From positions 3,720,001-3,784,000 of the forward strand of contig NZ_CP099391.1 of the NCBI RefSeq assembly GCF_023913515.1: a stretch of DNA of 64,000 bases. Reading direction: 5' to 3'. The position numbers and the translations under genes were made by a program. This document shows positions 27,147 to 35,994 of this stretch, one piece after another; position 1 is the first letter of the stretch, and each line of letters opens with the position of its first letter. The notes beneath the pieces were generated by a model. It saw only the letters and a list, made by a program, of their open reading frames with translations, searched no databases and was not told the origin of the DNA. Origin of the DNA: Natronococcus sp. CG52. GTDB lineage: Archaea > Halobacteriota > Halobacteria > Halobacteriales > Natrialbaceae.

Positions 27147-28189
27147 TGTATCGCGGAAACACGGTCGGCGTCATCGTGCCGGCGTACAACGAGGAATCGC
27201 ACGTCGGCGAGGTGCTCGAGACCATGCCCGCGTTCGTCGATCGAATTTACGCGGTCGACGACCGTTCGACGGACGGGACCTGGGGGATCATCCAGGAGTA
27301 CGCGGCCGCTTCGACCCAGTCCACCGGCGAAGAGCGCGCGGATTCGACTGCCGACGAACGGGCCGCGACACCGGCCTCGATCCCCGACGGCGGAACGGTC
27401 GAAGGAACGGAGGTCGTCGCGATCCGTCACGAGGAGAACCAGGGTGCCGGCGGGGCACTCAGGACCGGCTACGTCCGCGCACGCGATGACGGAATAGACG
27501 TCGTCGCCACGATGGACGCGGACGGCCAGATGGATCCCGACCAGCTTTCGCGGCTGCTGGACCCGATCGTCGGGGGCGAGGCCGACTACACGAAGGGGAA
27601 CCGGCTCGCCGACCGGGAGGACCGCAAGGAGATGCCGCCGTTCCGTCTGTTCGGCAACTGGACGTTGACCCAACTGACGAAGATCGCGAGCGGCTACTGG
27701 ACCCTCCAGGACCCGCAGAACGGCTATACCGCGATCTCCAACGAGGCGCTGTCGGCGGTCGATATCGAGTCGCTGCCTGACGATCACGAGTATCCCAACG
27801 ACCTGCTCGTCAGACTGAACATCGCGGACATGCGCGTCGCCGACGTCTCGATGCCCGCCAAGTACGCCGACGAGGAGAGCACCATCGAGTACAAGCGGTT
27901 CATCCCGACCACCTCGGTGACGCTGCTTCGCGGCTTCCTCCGGCGGATGAAAGCGCAACTCGCCGACGACCGAAGCGACCCGGCCGCACTCAGTTACCTG
28001 ATCGGCATCGCGTCGCTGATCGGCGCCGTCGCGTTCACCGCCGCTGCTGGCATGAACGCCCTCGGAGGCGAAACGTCGCCTCGCGAACTGCTCACCACAG
28101 GATTCACGTTCGTCGCGAGCGCGGTCGTGTTCCTCGCCGCGATGGGAATCGACGCCACCAAAAACGCGGGGAATGGGGTGCGTCGCTAG
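27146..28189 (+). CDS. GT2 glycosyltransferase with C-terminal membrane helices (DPM1/AglJ-like)
   Basis: A 347-residue family 2 glycosyltransferase overlapping the previous stop by one base. N-terminal VGVIVPAYNEESHVGEVLE, EENQGAGGALRTGYV and the metal-binding MDADGQMD are polyprenol-phosphate sugar transferase marks; DPQNGYTAISNEAL is the acceptor-site block. Two C-terminal helices (LIGIASLIGAVAFTAAAG; FTFVASAVVFLAAMGI) anchor it. An insertion of about 30 Ala/Ser/Thr/Glu-rich residues (around 55-85) interrupts the nucleotide domain. Such enzymes charge dolichol phosphate in haloarchaeal glycan assembly. Its stop codon is immediately followed by the DUF354 start. Confidence 0.92.
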   Translation: MYRGNTVGVIVPAYNEESHVGEVLETMPAFVDRIYAVDDRSTDGTWGIIQEYAAASTQSTGEERADSTADERAATPASIPDGGTVEGTEVVAIRHEENQGAGGALRTGYVRARDDGIDVVATMDADGQMDPDQLSRLLDPIVGGEADYTKGNRLADREDRKEMPPFRLFGNWTLTQLTKIASGYWTLQDPQNGYTAISNEALSAVDIESLPDDHEYPNDLLVRLNIADMRVADVSMPAKYADEESTIEYKRFIPTTSVTLLRGFLRRMKAQLADDRSDPAALSYLIGIASLIGAVAFTAAAGMNALGGETSPRELLTTGFTFVASAVVFLAAMGIDATKNAGNGVRR

Positions 28190-29257
28190 ATGCGTGCCAT
28201 CGTGACGATCCAGCATCCCGGGCACGTCCACTTCTTCAAGCACGCCATCGCGGAACTCGAGTCCTCGGGCCACGACGTTCACGTCTTCGCGCGCGAGAAC
28301 GAGGTCGTCACCGACCTACTCGAGTTCTACGGCATCGACCACGAGATCCTGGCCGGCGAGTCGAGTTCGCTGCTCTCGCTGGCGGCGGTCCAGGCGACCT
28401 ACGAGACGCGACTGCTCGCGCGAGCGCGCCGGATCGATCCGGACGTGATCACCGCAATCGGCGGCGTCGCCGCGGCTCACGTCGCGAAACTCGTCGGCGC
28501 GAAGAGCGTCGTCTTCTACGACACCGAGCACGCGACGATCATCAAGCGACTCGCCTACCCGTTCGCAGACGTCATCTGCACGCCCGAGTGTTACGACGGC
28601 GACATCGGCTCGAAGAAGGTCGAGTACGCGGGCTACCACGAACTCGCCTACCTCCACCCCGACCGCTTCGAGCCCGATCCCGCGATCCTCGAGGAGGCCG
28701 GACTGGAGCCCGACGATACGTTCGTCGTGATGCGTCTGAGTAGCTGGGACTCCTCGCACGACGTGGGCCAGGGCGGCTTCGACGATCCGATCGAGGCCGT
28801 CGAGCGCCTCGAGGACGCCGGCGCCGAGGTGCTGATCACCTCGGAGGTCCCCCTTCCGCCCGAACTCGAATCCAACCGGCTCACGACGTCGCCGGATCGG
28901 ATGCACGACCTGCTCGCGTACGCCGACTGTTTCGTCGGCGAGGGCGCGACGATGGCCTCCGAAGCCGCGGTGCTCGGCACGCCCGCGGTGTACGTCAACT
29001 CCCTGGAGCTCGGCTACACGACCGAACTCGAGGAGAACTACGGCCTCGTCTTCAACTTCAACGGCACGAACCGCCACGCTCGATCGCTCGAGCGGGCGGT
29101 GTCGATCGTCGAAGAGGCCGACGACGAGAAGTGGAACCGCCGACGCGAACGACTGCTCGCCGACCGGGTCGACGTCACCGACGTCATCGTCAGAGAGGTC
29201 GAAACCGTCTCCGGACACGATCCGGACCGGTCGGCGCTCGCTGCCAACGCTGATTGA
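28190..29257 (+). CDS. DUF354 family glycosyltransferase-like protein
   Basis: A 355-residue protein of the GT-B-like DUF354 family, related in fold to UDP-GlcNAc 2-epimerase and MurG. MRAIVTIQHPGHVHFFKHAI is the typical start; TAIGGVAAAHVAKLVGAKSV and FYDTEHATIIKRLAYPFAD follow; the C-terminal half has the nucleotide-site segment ADCFVGEGATMASEAAVLGTP. It starts directly after the GT2 stop, so the genes are cotranscribed. Biochemical activity of DUF354 proteins is not firmly known; a sugar-nucleotide function in this pathway is inferred from fold and context. Confidence 0.88.
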   Translation: MRAIVTIQHPGHVHFFKHAIAELESSGHDVHVFARENEVVTDLLEFYGIDHEILAGESSSLLSLAAVQATYETRLLARARRIDPDVITAIGGVAAAHVAKLVGAKSVVFYDTEHATIIKRLAYPFADVICTPECYDGDIGSKKVEYAGYHELAYLHPDRFEPDPAILEEAGLEPDDTFVVMRLSSWDSSHDVGQGGFDDPIEAVERLEDAGAEVLITSEVPLPPELESNRLTTSPDRMHDLLAYADCFVGEGATMASEAAVLGTPAVYVNSLELGYTTELEENYGLVFNFNGTNRHARSLERAVSIVEEADDEKWNRRRERLLADRVDVTDVIVREVETVSGHDPDRSALAANAD

Positions 29258-29263
29258 CACGAT

Positions 29264-30253
29264 ATGCACGTACTACATCTCATCACTACCACGCGCTCGT
29301 TCTTCGAGCAGCAGATCGACGTGCTCGAAGCGCGCGGCGTCGAGTGCACCGTCATCGGCGTCCCCGGCGAATACGCCGCCGACTCACCGCGGACGCCCGT
29401 CGACTACCTGCGGTTTTACCCGAGGGTGCTCTCGCACGTCCGTTCGGACGAGTACGATCTGATTCACGGCCACTACGGTCTCGTCGCGCCGTTCGCACTC
29501 GCCCAGCCGACGCGTCCGGTGGTGATGAGTCTGTGGGGAACCGACCTGATGAGCGACATGGGCTGGCTCGAGACGATCAGTCGATACGGCGCCCGGTTTG
29601 CGGACGCCACGATCGTGCCCAGCCCGGCGATGTCGCGCGAACTCGACGCCGACCACCTCGAGATCCCGTTCGGCGTCGACACCGAGCAGTTCAGACCCAT
29701 CACGCGCGAGGAGGCCCGCGAACGCGTGGGCTGGGACCCCGACGAGCGGATTGCACTCTTTCCGTACGATCCCGAACGAGACGAAAAGGACTACTCGCGG
29801 GCCGAACGCGTCGTCGAGTGCGCCGACGCCGACCTCGAGTTGCGAACGATCGACGGCGTTCCCTACGAAGAGATGCCCTACTACATGAACGCGAGCGACG
29901 TTCTCCTCGTGACCTCGAAGCGCGAGGCCGGTCCGATGGTCGTCAAGGAGGCCGCCGCTTGCAACGTGCCGACCGTCTCGACCGACGTCGGCTTCGTCCG
30001 CGAGGCGATCGGCAACGTCGAGAACTGCGTCGTCAGCGACAGTGACGCCGAACTCGCCGCCGGACTCGAGTCGGTGCTCGCCGGCGACCGGCGCTCGAAC
30101 GGCCGCGAGGTGATCGACGGCCTGAGCCTCGAGGCGATGGGTGACCGGCTGCTCGAGTGCTATCGAGAGGTTCTCGAGCGCAGGGGCCGCGAGGCGGCCG
30201 AACTGACCGTCGATCGAACCGAGGACGGAGAGGAGATCCACCATGGCGTCTAA
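29264..30253 (+). CDS. GT4-type glycosyltransferase
   Basis: A 329-residue GT-B enzyme. MHVLHLITTTRSFFEQQIDVL opens the N-terminal domain; the acceptor side has DLIHGHYGLVAPFAL and SLWGTDLMSDMG; the hinge is EIPFGVDTEQFRP. The C-terminal donor site includes YMNASDVLLVTSKREAGPMV with the E-x7-E pattern (EAGPMVVKE) and TVSTDVGFVREAI. It transfers a sugar from a nucleotide donor onto the growing glycan on the cytoplasmic side. Six bases separate it from the DUF354 stop, and it overlaps the next gene by 11 bases. Confidence 0.92.
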   Translation: MHVLHLITTTRSFFEQQIDVLEARGVECTVIGVPGEYAADSPRTPVDYLRFYPRVLSHVRSDEYDLIHGHYGLVAPFALAQPTRPVVMSLWGTDLMSDMGWLETISRYGARFADATIVPSPAMSRELDADHLEIPFGVDTEQFRPITREEARERVGWDPDERIALFPYDPERDEKDYSRAERVVECADADLELRTIDGVPYEEMPYYMNASDVLLVTSKREAGPMVVKEAAACNVPTVSTDVGFVREAIGNVENCVVSDSDAELAAGLESVLAGDRRSNGREVIDGLSLEAMGDRLLECYREVLERRGREAAELTVDRTEDGEEIHHGV

Positions 30254-32240
30254 GATATCACTGTCGAACGTGCGACCGCTGCGTCTCGATACGACGGCGG
30301 CGATCATCGGACTGGTCGTCGCCCTGTTGCTGTTCCCGCTGCGGTTTTTCGCCTCGCAGATATACATCAATACGATTCCGATCGTCATCGGGGTCGGCAG
30401 TCTCCTGTATCTCGCCGCCGTCCGACAGAGCCAGGACGAACGGACGCTTCCCGTGCTGTCGACGCCGGCGGCCATGGCGTTGCCGAGCATCGTCGTCGTC
30501 GGCATGGCGGCGATGGTGCTCGTAACGATGCTGCAGGAGGCTCGAACGACCGCGTTCTTCGTGATCTCGGGCGTGGTCGGGACGTTACTGTTCGGTCAGA
30601 TCCTGTTCACCAGTGATCGCGATTTCAACCACGGACTCATCCTGTTCCAGCTCGTCCTCTTCGCGCTCGTCTTCCGGCTGCTCGCGTTGTACGCGACGCC
30701 GGGATTCGTCGGAATCGACGTCTGGACGCACATGACGGAGCTAGCGAGTGCGATCTACACCGAGGAGTCGCTGGGAGCGATCGCCAACGACAAGCACTTC
30801 GCCTCGCCGTTTTTCCACCTGCTCGTGGTCGCCTCCGCGCTCGTCTACGACGTCTCCCTGCGACTCGGGCTGTTCCTCTCGGTCGGTATCGTGATGCCGC
30901 TGTCGATTCTGCTCGTCTACGCCACGGCGAACTTACTCGTTCCGAGTCGATGGGCGACGTTAGCCGGGGCCCTGTTCGCGGTGAGCAGTCACGCCGTACT
31001 GTGGGGGATACACCTCATTCCGACGAGTCTGGGACTCGTCTTCTTCCTCGGCCTGTTGTACGCCCTGCTCCGCGTGATGCGGATCGAGTACACGGGTCGC
31101 GACTTCACGCTGTTGATCCTCCTCTCCGTCGCGATCATCCTCACCCACCAGGTGTCGACGTTCATCATGCTCGTTCTGCTGGGTGCCGCCTTTCTCGCCC
31201 AGATCGTGTTCATGATCGGACCGCTCGGGCTCACGCGACTCGACACGAGCGTCTTCCAGACGAAAAAACCCGTCAACCTCATCGGACTCGTCGTGTTCAA
31301 CTTCGGGTTCGCGATCTTCGTCTGGTCGCTGACCCCGTTCCGACAGGACTCGTTCCTCGGAACCGTCCTCACCTGGTTCGGCGAAACCGTCTCCGAGAGC
31401 GCGGGCTTCCTGAATCTCGCATCACCGGGTGCGACGGATGACGACGTCCAACCCGGCGCCGCCGCGGAGACGACCACCACGCTGATCGATCAGATCGTTC
31501 CCTACGTGAACGAACTCGGTTTTCTCCTGTTGCTCAGCTTCATGCTCATCGGCTGTCTGTACGTCGTCCACCGGCGGCGCGCCGAGCAGTCGGTCTTCAC
31601 CCTGGCGCTCGGGTCGGGTATCATGCTGTTCTTCGTGCTCGGATTGCCGATGTTCGGCATTCGAAACTTCATTCCGACGCGCTGGTTCGCGTTCCTCTAC
31701 GCGCTGATGGCCATCCTCGGCGCGATCGGACTTCGGACGCTCAGTCGTAACCTCTCGGCGACGCCCGTCCTCGTCGTCCTGCTGCTGGTCGCACTGATCT
31801 TCCCGGGCGGGATGATGCTCGCGTCGGCCAGCAGCATCGACAACCCCGTCTTCGAGGAGCAGAACGAGCGCCTCGCGTACGACGAGGACGAAATCGCCGC
31901 GGCGTACACCGTCGGCGAGATGACCGGTTCACCGACCGGGAGCGAGATTCGCGAGGATCAACAGCTCTACACCGATCATCCGTACCAGACGATGGTGATG
32001 CGAACCCACTCCTATCCGCAGACAACGTCGGCGGAGATACCCGCGGAGGGCGGTGCCGACCACGAGTACACACTCTATCGAACGGCACAGTCGGAGGGGT
32101 CGGCGACGTACTTCCGGGACGAAAACGGCCACGGCTACATCGCGACGATCGACAGACACGAGCTCTGTCAGCCGGCCCAGTCGACTGTGTACGACAACGG
32201 CAACGTGCAGTTCTGTACGCCGTCGCCCGCACTCGAGTGA
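30243..32240 (+). CDS. Large polytopic membrane protein of the glycan operon
   Basis: A 665-residue protein with about 13-14 predicted transmembrane segments through residue 530, then a soluble tail of about 130 residues probably outside the cell. Its ATG lies within the end of the GT4 gene (11-base overlap). The first extracellular loop has GFVGIDVWTHMTELASAIYT, reminiscent of the acidic catalytic loops of GT-C enzymes, and later loops include LTHQVSTFIMLVLLG and FGIRNFIPTRWFAFLYAL. It could be a GT-C-type transferase or polymerase, but no signature is decisive. Last gene of the operon. Confidence 0.8.
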   Translation: MASKISLSNVRPLRLDTTAAIIGLVVALLLFPLRFFASQIYINTIPIVIGVGSLLYLAAVRQSQDERTLPVLSTPAAMALPSIVVVGMAAMVLVTMLQEARTTAFFVISGVVGTLLFGQILFTSDRDFNHGLILFQLVLFALVFRLLALYATPGFVGIDVWTHMTELASAIYTEESLGAIANDKHFASPFFHLLVVASALVYDVSLRLGLFLSVGIVMPLSILLVYATANLLVPSRWATLAGALFAVSSHAVLWGIHLIPTSLGLVFFLGLLYALLRVMRIEYTGRDFTLLILLSVAIILTHQVSTFIMLVLLGAAFLAQIVFMIGPLGLTRLDTSVFQTKKPVNLIGLVVFNFGFAIFVWSLTPFRQDSFLGTVLTWFGETVSESAGFLNLASPGATDDDVQPGAAAETTTTLIDQIVPYVNELGFLLLLSFMLIGCLYVVHRRRAEQSVFTLALGSGIMLFFVLGLPMFGIRNFIPTRWFAFLYALMAILGAIGLRTLSRNLSATPVLVVLLLVALIFPGGMMLASASSIDNPVFEEQNERLAYDEDEIAAAYTVGEMTGSPTGSEIREDQQLYTDHPYQTMVMRTHSYPQTTSAEIPAEGGADHEYTLYRTAQSEGSATYFRDENGHGYIATIDRHELCQPAQSTVYDNGNVQFCTPSPALE

Positions 32241-32353
32241 TCCCGGACGGATAGCGATTCATTCCCGTCTCCCGGTCTCATTCCGCGTGGTTCGGTGTCA
32301 AACGGCCGGTACGAACCGACGAGCTTTCCTCTTCTGCGGACAGGTACGTACTG

Positions 32354-33016
32354 ATGACGTTCACGCGTCGGCACGTTCTTGCGACGGGGGCAGCCGTTGG
32401 AACGGGACTCGGTGCTGGATGTACCCGACTCACTGAAGACGCGCTCTCGTCGACGCCAGCGACCGTCGACGACGACGCGCTGGCCGAAACGGGGTACGGC
32501 GAGCACGCGGTCGACGAACTCACGATCGAGCGCACCGTCGGCCGGTTCGGCCTCGAGCGAACGATCGAGGTGCGTAACTGGTACGCCGAGTACGACCGTG
32601 CCATCGCACTCGACGCGATCGGATTGACGCGCCTTCAGGCGGCGGTCGTCGCCGTCCTGAGCACGCCGCGAGTATCCGCCTTCGGGCGGTCGTTCAACCC
32701 CGTCGGCGAGTACACGACCGACGAACTCGTCGAGCTACTTCAGGAACGGTACGACGAACTCGAGGGGGTCGAGCGCGTCGACGAAACGGTCGTCTCGATC
32801 CTCGACACCGAGACGACGGTCGCTCGGTACGACGCCCGCGCTCGCCTCGTCGAAGCCGGTATCAGGTTCGACGTCGTCCTGCAGGTCAGCGAGCCGGTCG
32901 AGCACGGCGACGACTTCGTGCTCGGCGTCGCCGTCTATCCACGGATCGCCGGGCTCGAAACCGAGTCCGACGCGGTCCGGACGCTGATGGCCGGGATCGA
33001 GCACGAACAGGAGTAA
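32354..33016 (+). CDS. DUF6517-type Tat lipoprotein
   Basis: A 220-residue exported protein. The N terminus has a Tat motif (TRRHVLATGAAVGTGLGAG) and a lipobox ending at Cys 23. The body alternates strands: ERTIEVRNWYAEYDRAI, AVVAVLSTPRVSAFGRSFNP, VVSILDTETTVARYDARARL, IRFDVVLQVSEPVEHGDDF. This pattern is common in haloarchaeal lipoproteins of DUF6517 type, for which no function is known. It lies 113 bases after the glycan operon and could be cotranscribed, though the gap suggests its own promoter. Confidence 0.8.
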   Translation: MTFTRRHVLATGAAVGTGLGAGCTRLTEDALSSTPATVDDDALAETGYGEHAVDELTIERTVGRFGLERTIEVRNWYAEYDRAIALDAIGLTRLQAAVVAVLSTPRVSAFGRSFNPVGEYTTDELVELLQERYDELEGVERVDETVVSILDTETTVARYDARARLVEAGIRFDVVLQVSEPVEHGDDFVLGVAVYPRIAGLETESDAVRTLMAGIEHEQE

Positions 33017-33113
33017 CGGGCAGCGGGGACGCTAACGGCTCGAATCGGGAAAACGAGCGGTCGGTAGAGAACGAGTCGTCGAAACCTAATCGAACGCGAC
33101 CTGCTCGAACCGG

Positions 33114-34106
33114 CTACGAGACCGTGACCGGAAGCTCGATCGTTCGGTAGGCGTTCTCCCCGGTCGGCTCCTCCGGTGGCTCACCCTCGTAGAGGTACAA
33201 CACCAGTCGGAGGTCGTCACCGGTCCTCGTCGGTTCGAACTCGAGCGTCTGCTCGTGGGTCTCGCCGTTCGCGACGGTCGCGGACTCGCTGGCGAGGACG
33301 TCCTGTTCGTGAACGGTCACGCTGTCGTCCTCGTAGCTCACCTGCTGGAGTGCGACCACGGTCGTGTAGGATCGCTCCTCGCGTTCCTCGTTCGCGATGT
33401 ACGCCGTCACCGACTGCGATTCGCCGGCCGAGAGGGAGTCGTCGTACATCACCTCCATCTCCCCGTTGACTTCCTCCGTCTCGAGATAGAACTCGGTGTA
33501 GCCGTCGTGCTCGGGCGGGTTCGCGACCGCGAACCCTGCGGTCGCGAGCAGGACGACCAGCGCAACAACGAAGATCGCGTTGTACAATCCCGGACTCGGT
33601 GCCGATCGGCCGTACGAGCTCCGGTCAGCAGAGAACAGCAGGGACGACCCCGACAGCGAGAGGGCAAACCGACGTTCGGGCGGACACCGATACCGCTGGA
33701 CGATCCCGAGCAGCGAGAAGACGATCGTCGCCAGGGCAACTCCGGCGACGACCGGTCGGACCGTGATTCCCCAGGGCGTCGCGGACGTAACCAGCGTGAC
33801 CGCCGGAACGATCGCGACGCTGGCGACGACCGACAGGACGAGTCGCTCGATCGACTCGAGTCCACCGCTGCTCAACAACGGTCCTCGCCGGGTGCTCTTC
33901 TCGTCGTCGAACGACTGATACTCGTCGTCGGATCTGTCCGGGTACAACACTGCAACGAGGGCGTACCCCGGCAGGAACAGCAGGAACGGGATTCCGAGGA
34001 GGATACGAACCGGTCCTGGCACGCCGATGAACAGCCCGAACGTAACGAGGCCAGTCACCGCGATAACCAGTGCCAGATCGAGAAGCCACCAGTCGGAGTC
34101 ACTCAT
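33114..34106 (-). CDS. DUF1616 family membrane protein
   Basis: A 330-residue protein. Two N-terminal transmembrane helices enclose the DUF1616 block (LLGIPFLLFLPGYALVAVLYP), followed by two helices (RLVLSVVASVAIVPAVTLVT; VRPVVAGVALATIVFSLLGI), a polar loop, a fifth helix (YNAIFVVALVVLLATAGFAV) and a C-terminal extracellular beta-rich domain of about 150 residues (EVMYDDSLSAGESQSVTAYI). DUF1616 proteins accompany archaeal surface-glycan loci; their role is unknown. It runs against the operon's direction and is divergent from the DUF7344 gene. Confidence 0.87.
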   Translation of the reverse strand: MSDSDWWLLDLALVIAVTGLVTFGLFIGVPGPVRILLGIPFLLFLPGYALVAVLYPDRSDDEYQSFDDEKSTRRGPLLSSGGLESIERLVLSVVASVAIVPAVTLVTSATPWGITVRPVVAGVALATIVFSLLGIVQRYRCPPERRFALSLSGSSLLFSADRSSYGRSAPSPGLYNAIFVVALVVLLATAGFAVANPPEHDGYTEFYLETEEVNGEMEVMYDDSLSAGESQSVTAYIANEEREERSYTTVVALQQVSYEDDSVTVHEQDVLASESATVANGETHEQTLEFEPTRTGDDLRLVLYLYEGEPPEEPTGENAYRTIELPVTVS

Positions 34107-34533
34107 TTATCGGGAATGAGTCCCTTGAGCGTTTAGTTATCGGTCGTATAAGCCGATCTGTGCCGACGCCGGTCGGCTCCGACGGCGGACGACGACCGGC
34201 GAGCGTACCTGCAACTCGGTGACAACAAACAGCGTCGAAGATCGAGGTGCGTTTCGTTCAACTATAAGAGTGTTTCGTCGATTCACGAAGTTCTGAACGG
34301 TGGAGTGTTGAGTGAGAGGATATCGACGGGACGAGAACTCGATATAGATTATTTGACTATTGAACGGAGTGGATCGAACAGAGGCCGATTGTGAACGCCC
34401 TTCCCGGAGAATGTACGTTCTGAAACAGTTAGGAACTCGAATATTAGTGGCAATTTCACCGAGATCAAACCGTTCATCTGTGGACGATTTTCAGCCTTTA
34501 ATACTGGTCCGCGAGTGACGATCAACCAGTACG
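34107..34533. other. Divergent intergenic region, AT-rich
   Basis: About 430 bases, clearly richer in A+T than the coding DNA around it (for example GATATAGATTATTTGACTAT near 34350). Several TATA-like stretches occur but none stands out as the promoter of the flanking genes. No coding frame is supported. Confidence 0.4.
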
Positions 34534-35124
34534 ATGAGTTCCACACAGGCGGTCGCCGACGAACAGAATCGAGGTGAAGACCGGGCGGACGAACAGGCTT
34601 CGTCCGACGAGGAGTTACCGGTAGACGAGATCTTCCACATTCTGCAGAACGAGCGCCGTCGAATGGTCCTCGAGTACCTCCAAGAGACGGACGATTCCGT
34701 ACGCATGCGCGACGTAGCCGAGCAGGTTGCGGCGTGGGAGAACGACACGACGGTCGAGGAACTGAGTTCCGATCAGCGACAGCGCGTCTACATCCCACTC
34801 TATCAGTCTCACCTGCCGAAACTGGACAAGGCAGGCATAATCGACTATCAACAGAACCGCGGCATCGTCGAGCGCCGCCCCCTCGCAAAGCAACTCGACT
34901 ACTACCTCAACGCAGACTCGGAGACGAACGCGAGTAGAGCCGACGGCAACGCGGCGACCGGTGGCTGGGACGACTACTATATCGGCGCCGCCGGTCTGGG
35001 CGCGGTCTTGCTTCTCGGCGCAGTGTTCGAGCTGCCGCTCTTCTCGCTCATTACCGGAATCGGACTGAGCGCCCTCATCCTGCTGATGTTTACGGCACTG
35101 ACGATCGGACAGTACGTCAGGTAA
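34534..35124 (+). CDS. DUF7344-type HTH regulator with C-terminal membrane helices
   Basis: A 196-residue protein. After an acidic N terminus comes the DUF7344 winged helix: LPVDEIFHILQNERRRMVLE, VRMRDVAEQVAAWEND, SDQRQRVYIPLYQSHLPKLD and GIIDYQQNRGIV. An acidic linker and two C-terminal helices (YIGAAGLGAVLLLGAVFEL; LITGIGLSALILLMFTALTI) tether it to the membrane. This architecture is frequent near haloarchaeal surface-polysaccharide genes. Likely a DNA-binding regulator of the locus; the target is not visible. Related proteins occur at 35313-35855 and, shorter, at 56665-56940. Confidence 0.87.
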   Translation: MSSTQAVADEQNRGEDRADEQASSDEELPVDEIFHILQNERRRMVLEYLQETDDSVRMRDVAEQVAAWENDTTVEELSSDQRQRVYIPLYQSHLPKLDKAGIIDYQQNRGIVERRPLAKQLDYYLNADSETNASRADGNAATGGWDDYYIGAAGLGAVLLLGAVFELPLFSLITGIGLSALILLMFTALTIGQYVR

Positions 35125-35201
35125 TCGCGTTCGAATCCGACGAGCTCATCAGGAGGAAAGTGGCGCCCGTTACCCGATCTGCACGACCCTGCTCGAGATT
35201 A

Positions 35202-35328
35202 CTATAGTACCAACTGAAACGATTTCCACACCGATCGCACTGTGCGCGGTTCTCGCTTGCTTCGCTCACTCCGACCCGCGCTCCCGTCGGGCGATCGGGT
35301 GTGCACTGACTGTCAGTGGCTACTATAG
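35202..35328. repeat. MITE-like element with long imperfect inverted ends
   Basis: The left end reads CTATAGTACCAACTGAAACG, then GATTTCCACACCGATCGC. The right end, read as complement from 35328, is CTATAGTAGCCACTGACAGT, then CAGTGCACACCCGATCGC. About three quarters of the first 40 bases match. The element is about 127 bases with no room for a transposase. Its right end supplies the last codons and the stop of the minus-strand DUF7344-type gene. No target duplication is obvious. Confidence 0.5.
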
Positions 35329-35855
35329 ACGACGGTCGCGAGGATTCCGACAGCGGCGGTCAGGAGACCGAGAAGCGAAACCATCGCCGTAACGTTGAGG
35401 ACGACCGGCGCGAAGAGCAGTCCGAGTGATGCCGCAAACAGGACGGCGAGCGCGTAGTTCCGAAGACGGGAACCCCGTTGTTCCACCAGTGTAACCGTTC
35501 CCCGCTCCGGATGGAAGTTGATCACGCCGGAGGCGTCGAGCGCCGGCAGCGCAGTCTGTGAAAGTCGTTCGTGAACGTCACCCCAGGCTTCGACGTCGTC
35601 GATTCCATCAGCGTCGTAGATCTGATCCGCGATCTCGTCTATCGTCACCGGTTCGTCACGCGACTTGAGCAGCGCAACGATGTCCCACTCGAGTTCCGGC
35701 GGTGCGGTGGCCGCTCCCGCATCGGTCTCGGTATCGTGTGAGACGACCGACGATTCGTCGTAATTAAACACTCTGACGGACGTCGACGCTTGAACTGTGG
35801 ACTCGTCGCCACTCGAGTCCGAGGATGAGTTATCTCGAAACGGCGTCAGACGCAT
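35313..35855 (-). CDS. DUF7344-type HTH regulator, membrane-linked
   Basis: A 180-residue protein from ATG 35855 (MRLTPFRDNSS); an in-frame ATG six codons upstream is possible. A Ser/Asp-rich N terminus of about 55 residues precedes the winged helix: PPELEWDIVALLKSRDEPVT, IDEIADQIYDADGIDD, HERLSQTALPALDASGVINF and HPERGTVTLVE. Two C-terminal helices follow (YALAVLFAASLGLLFAPVVL; MVSLLGLLTAAVGILATVVY). Its last codons and stop are inside the inverted-repeat element that ends at 35328, so its natural C terminus may have been changed. A TATA-like TTTATAGTA (minus strand) lies about 30 bases upstream of the start. Confidence 0.82.
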   Translation of the reverse strand: MRLTPFRDNSSSDSSGDESTVQASTSVRVFNYDESSVVSHDTETDAGAATAPPELEWDIVALLKSRDEPVTIDEIADQIYDADGIDDVEAWGDVHERLSQTALPALDASGVINFHPERGTVTLVEQRGSRLRNYALAVLFAASLGLLFAPVVLNVTAMVSLLGLLTAAVGILATVVYSSH

Positions 35856-35994
35856 ATTGTATATCACACACATCGGGTACTATAAATATGGTCCCGATAT
35901 CGAAATCTGAATCGATTGCGGCCGTTCGTTCGCGCGTTCAAACCGAGGATAAACGTTTTACAGCCCGTGAAAACACCCATTACGACGCGAATTG

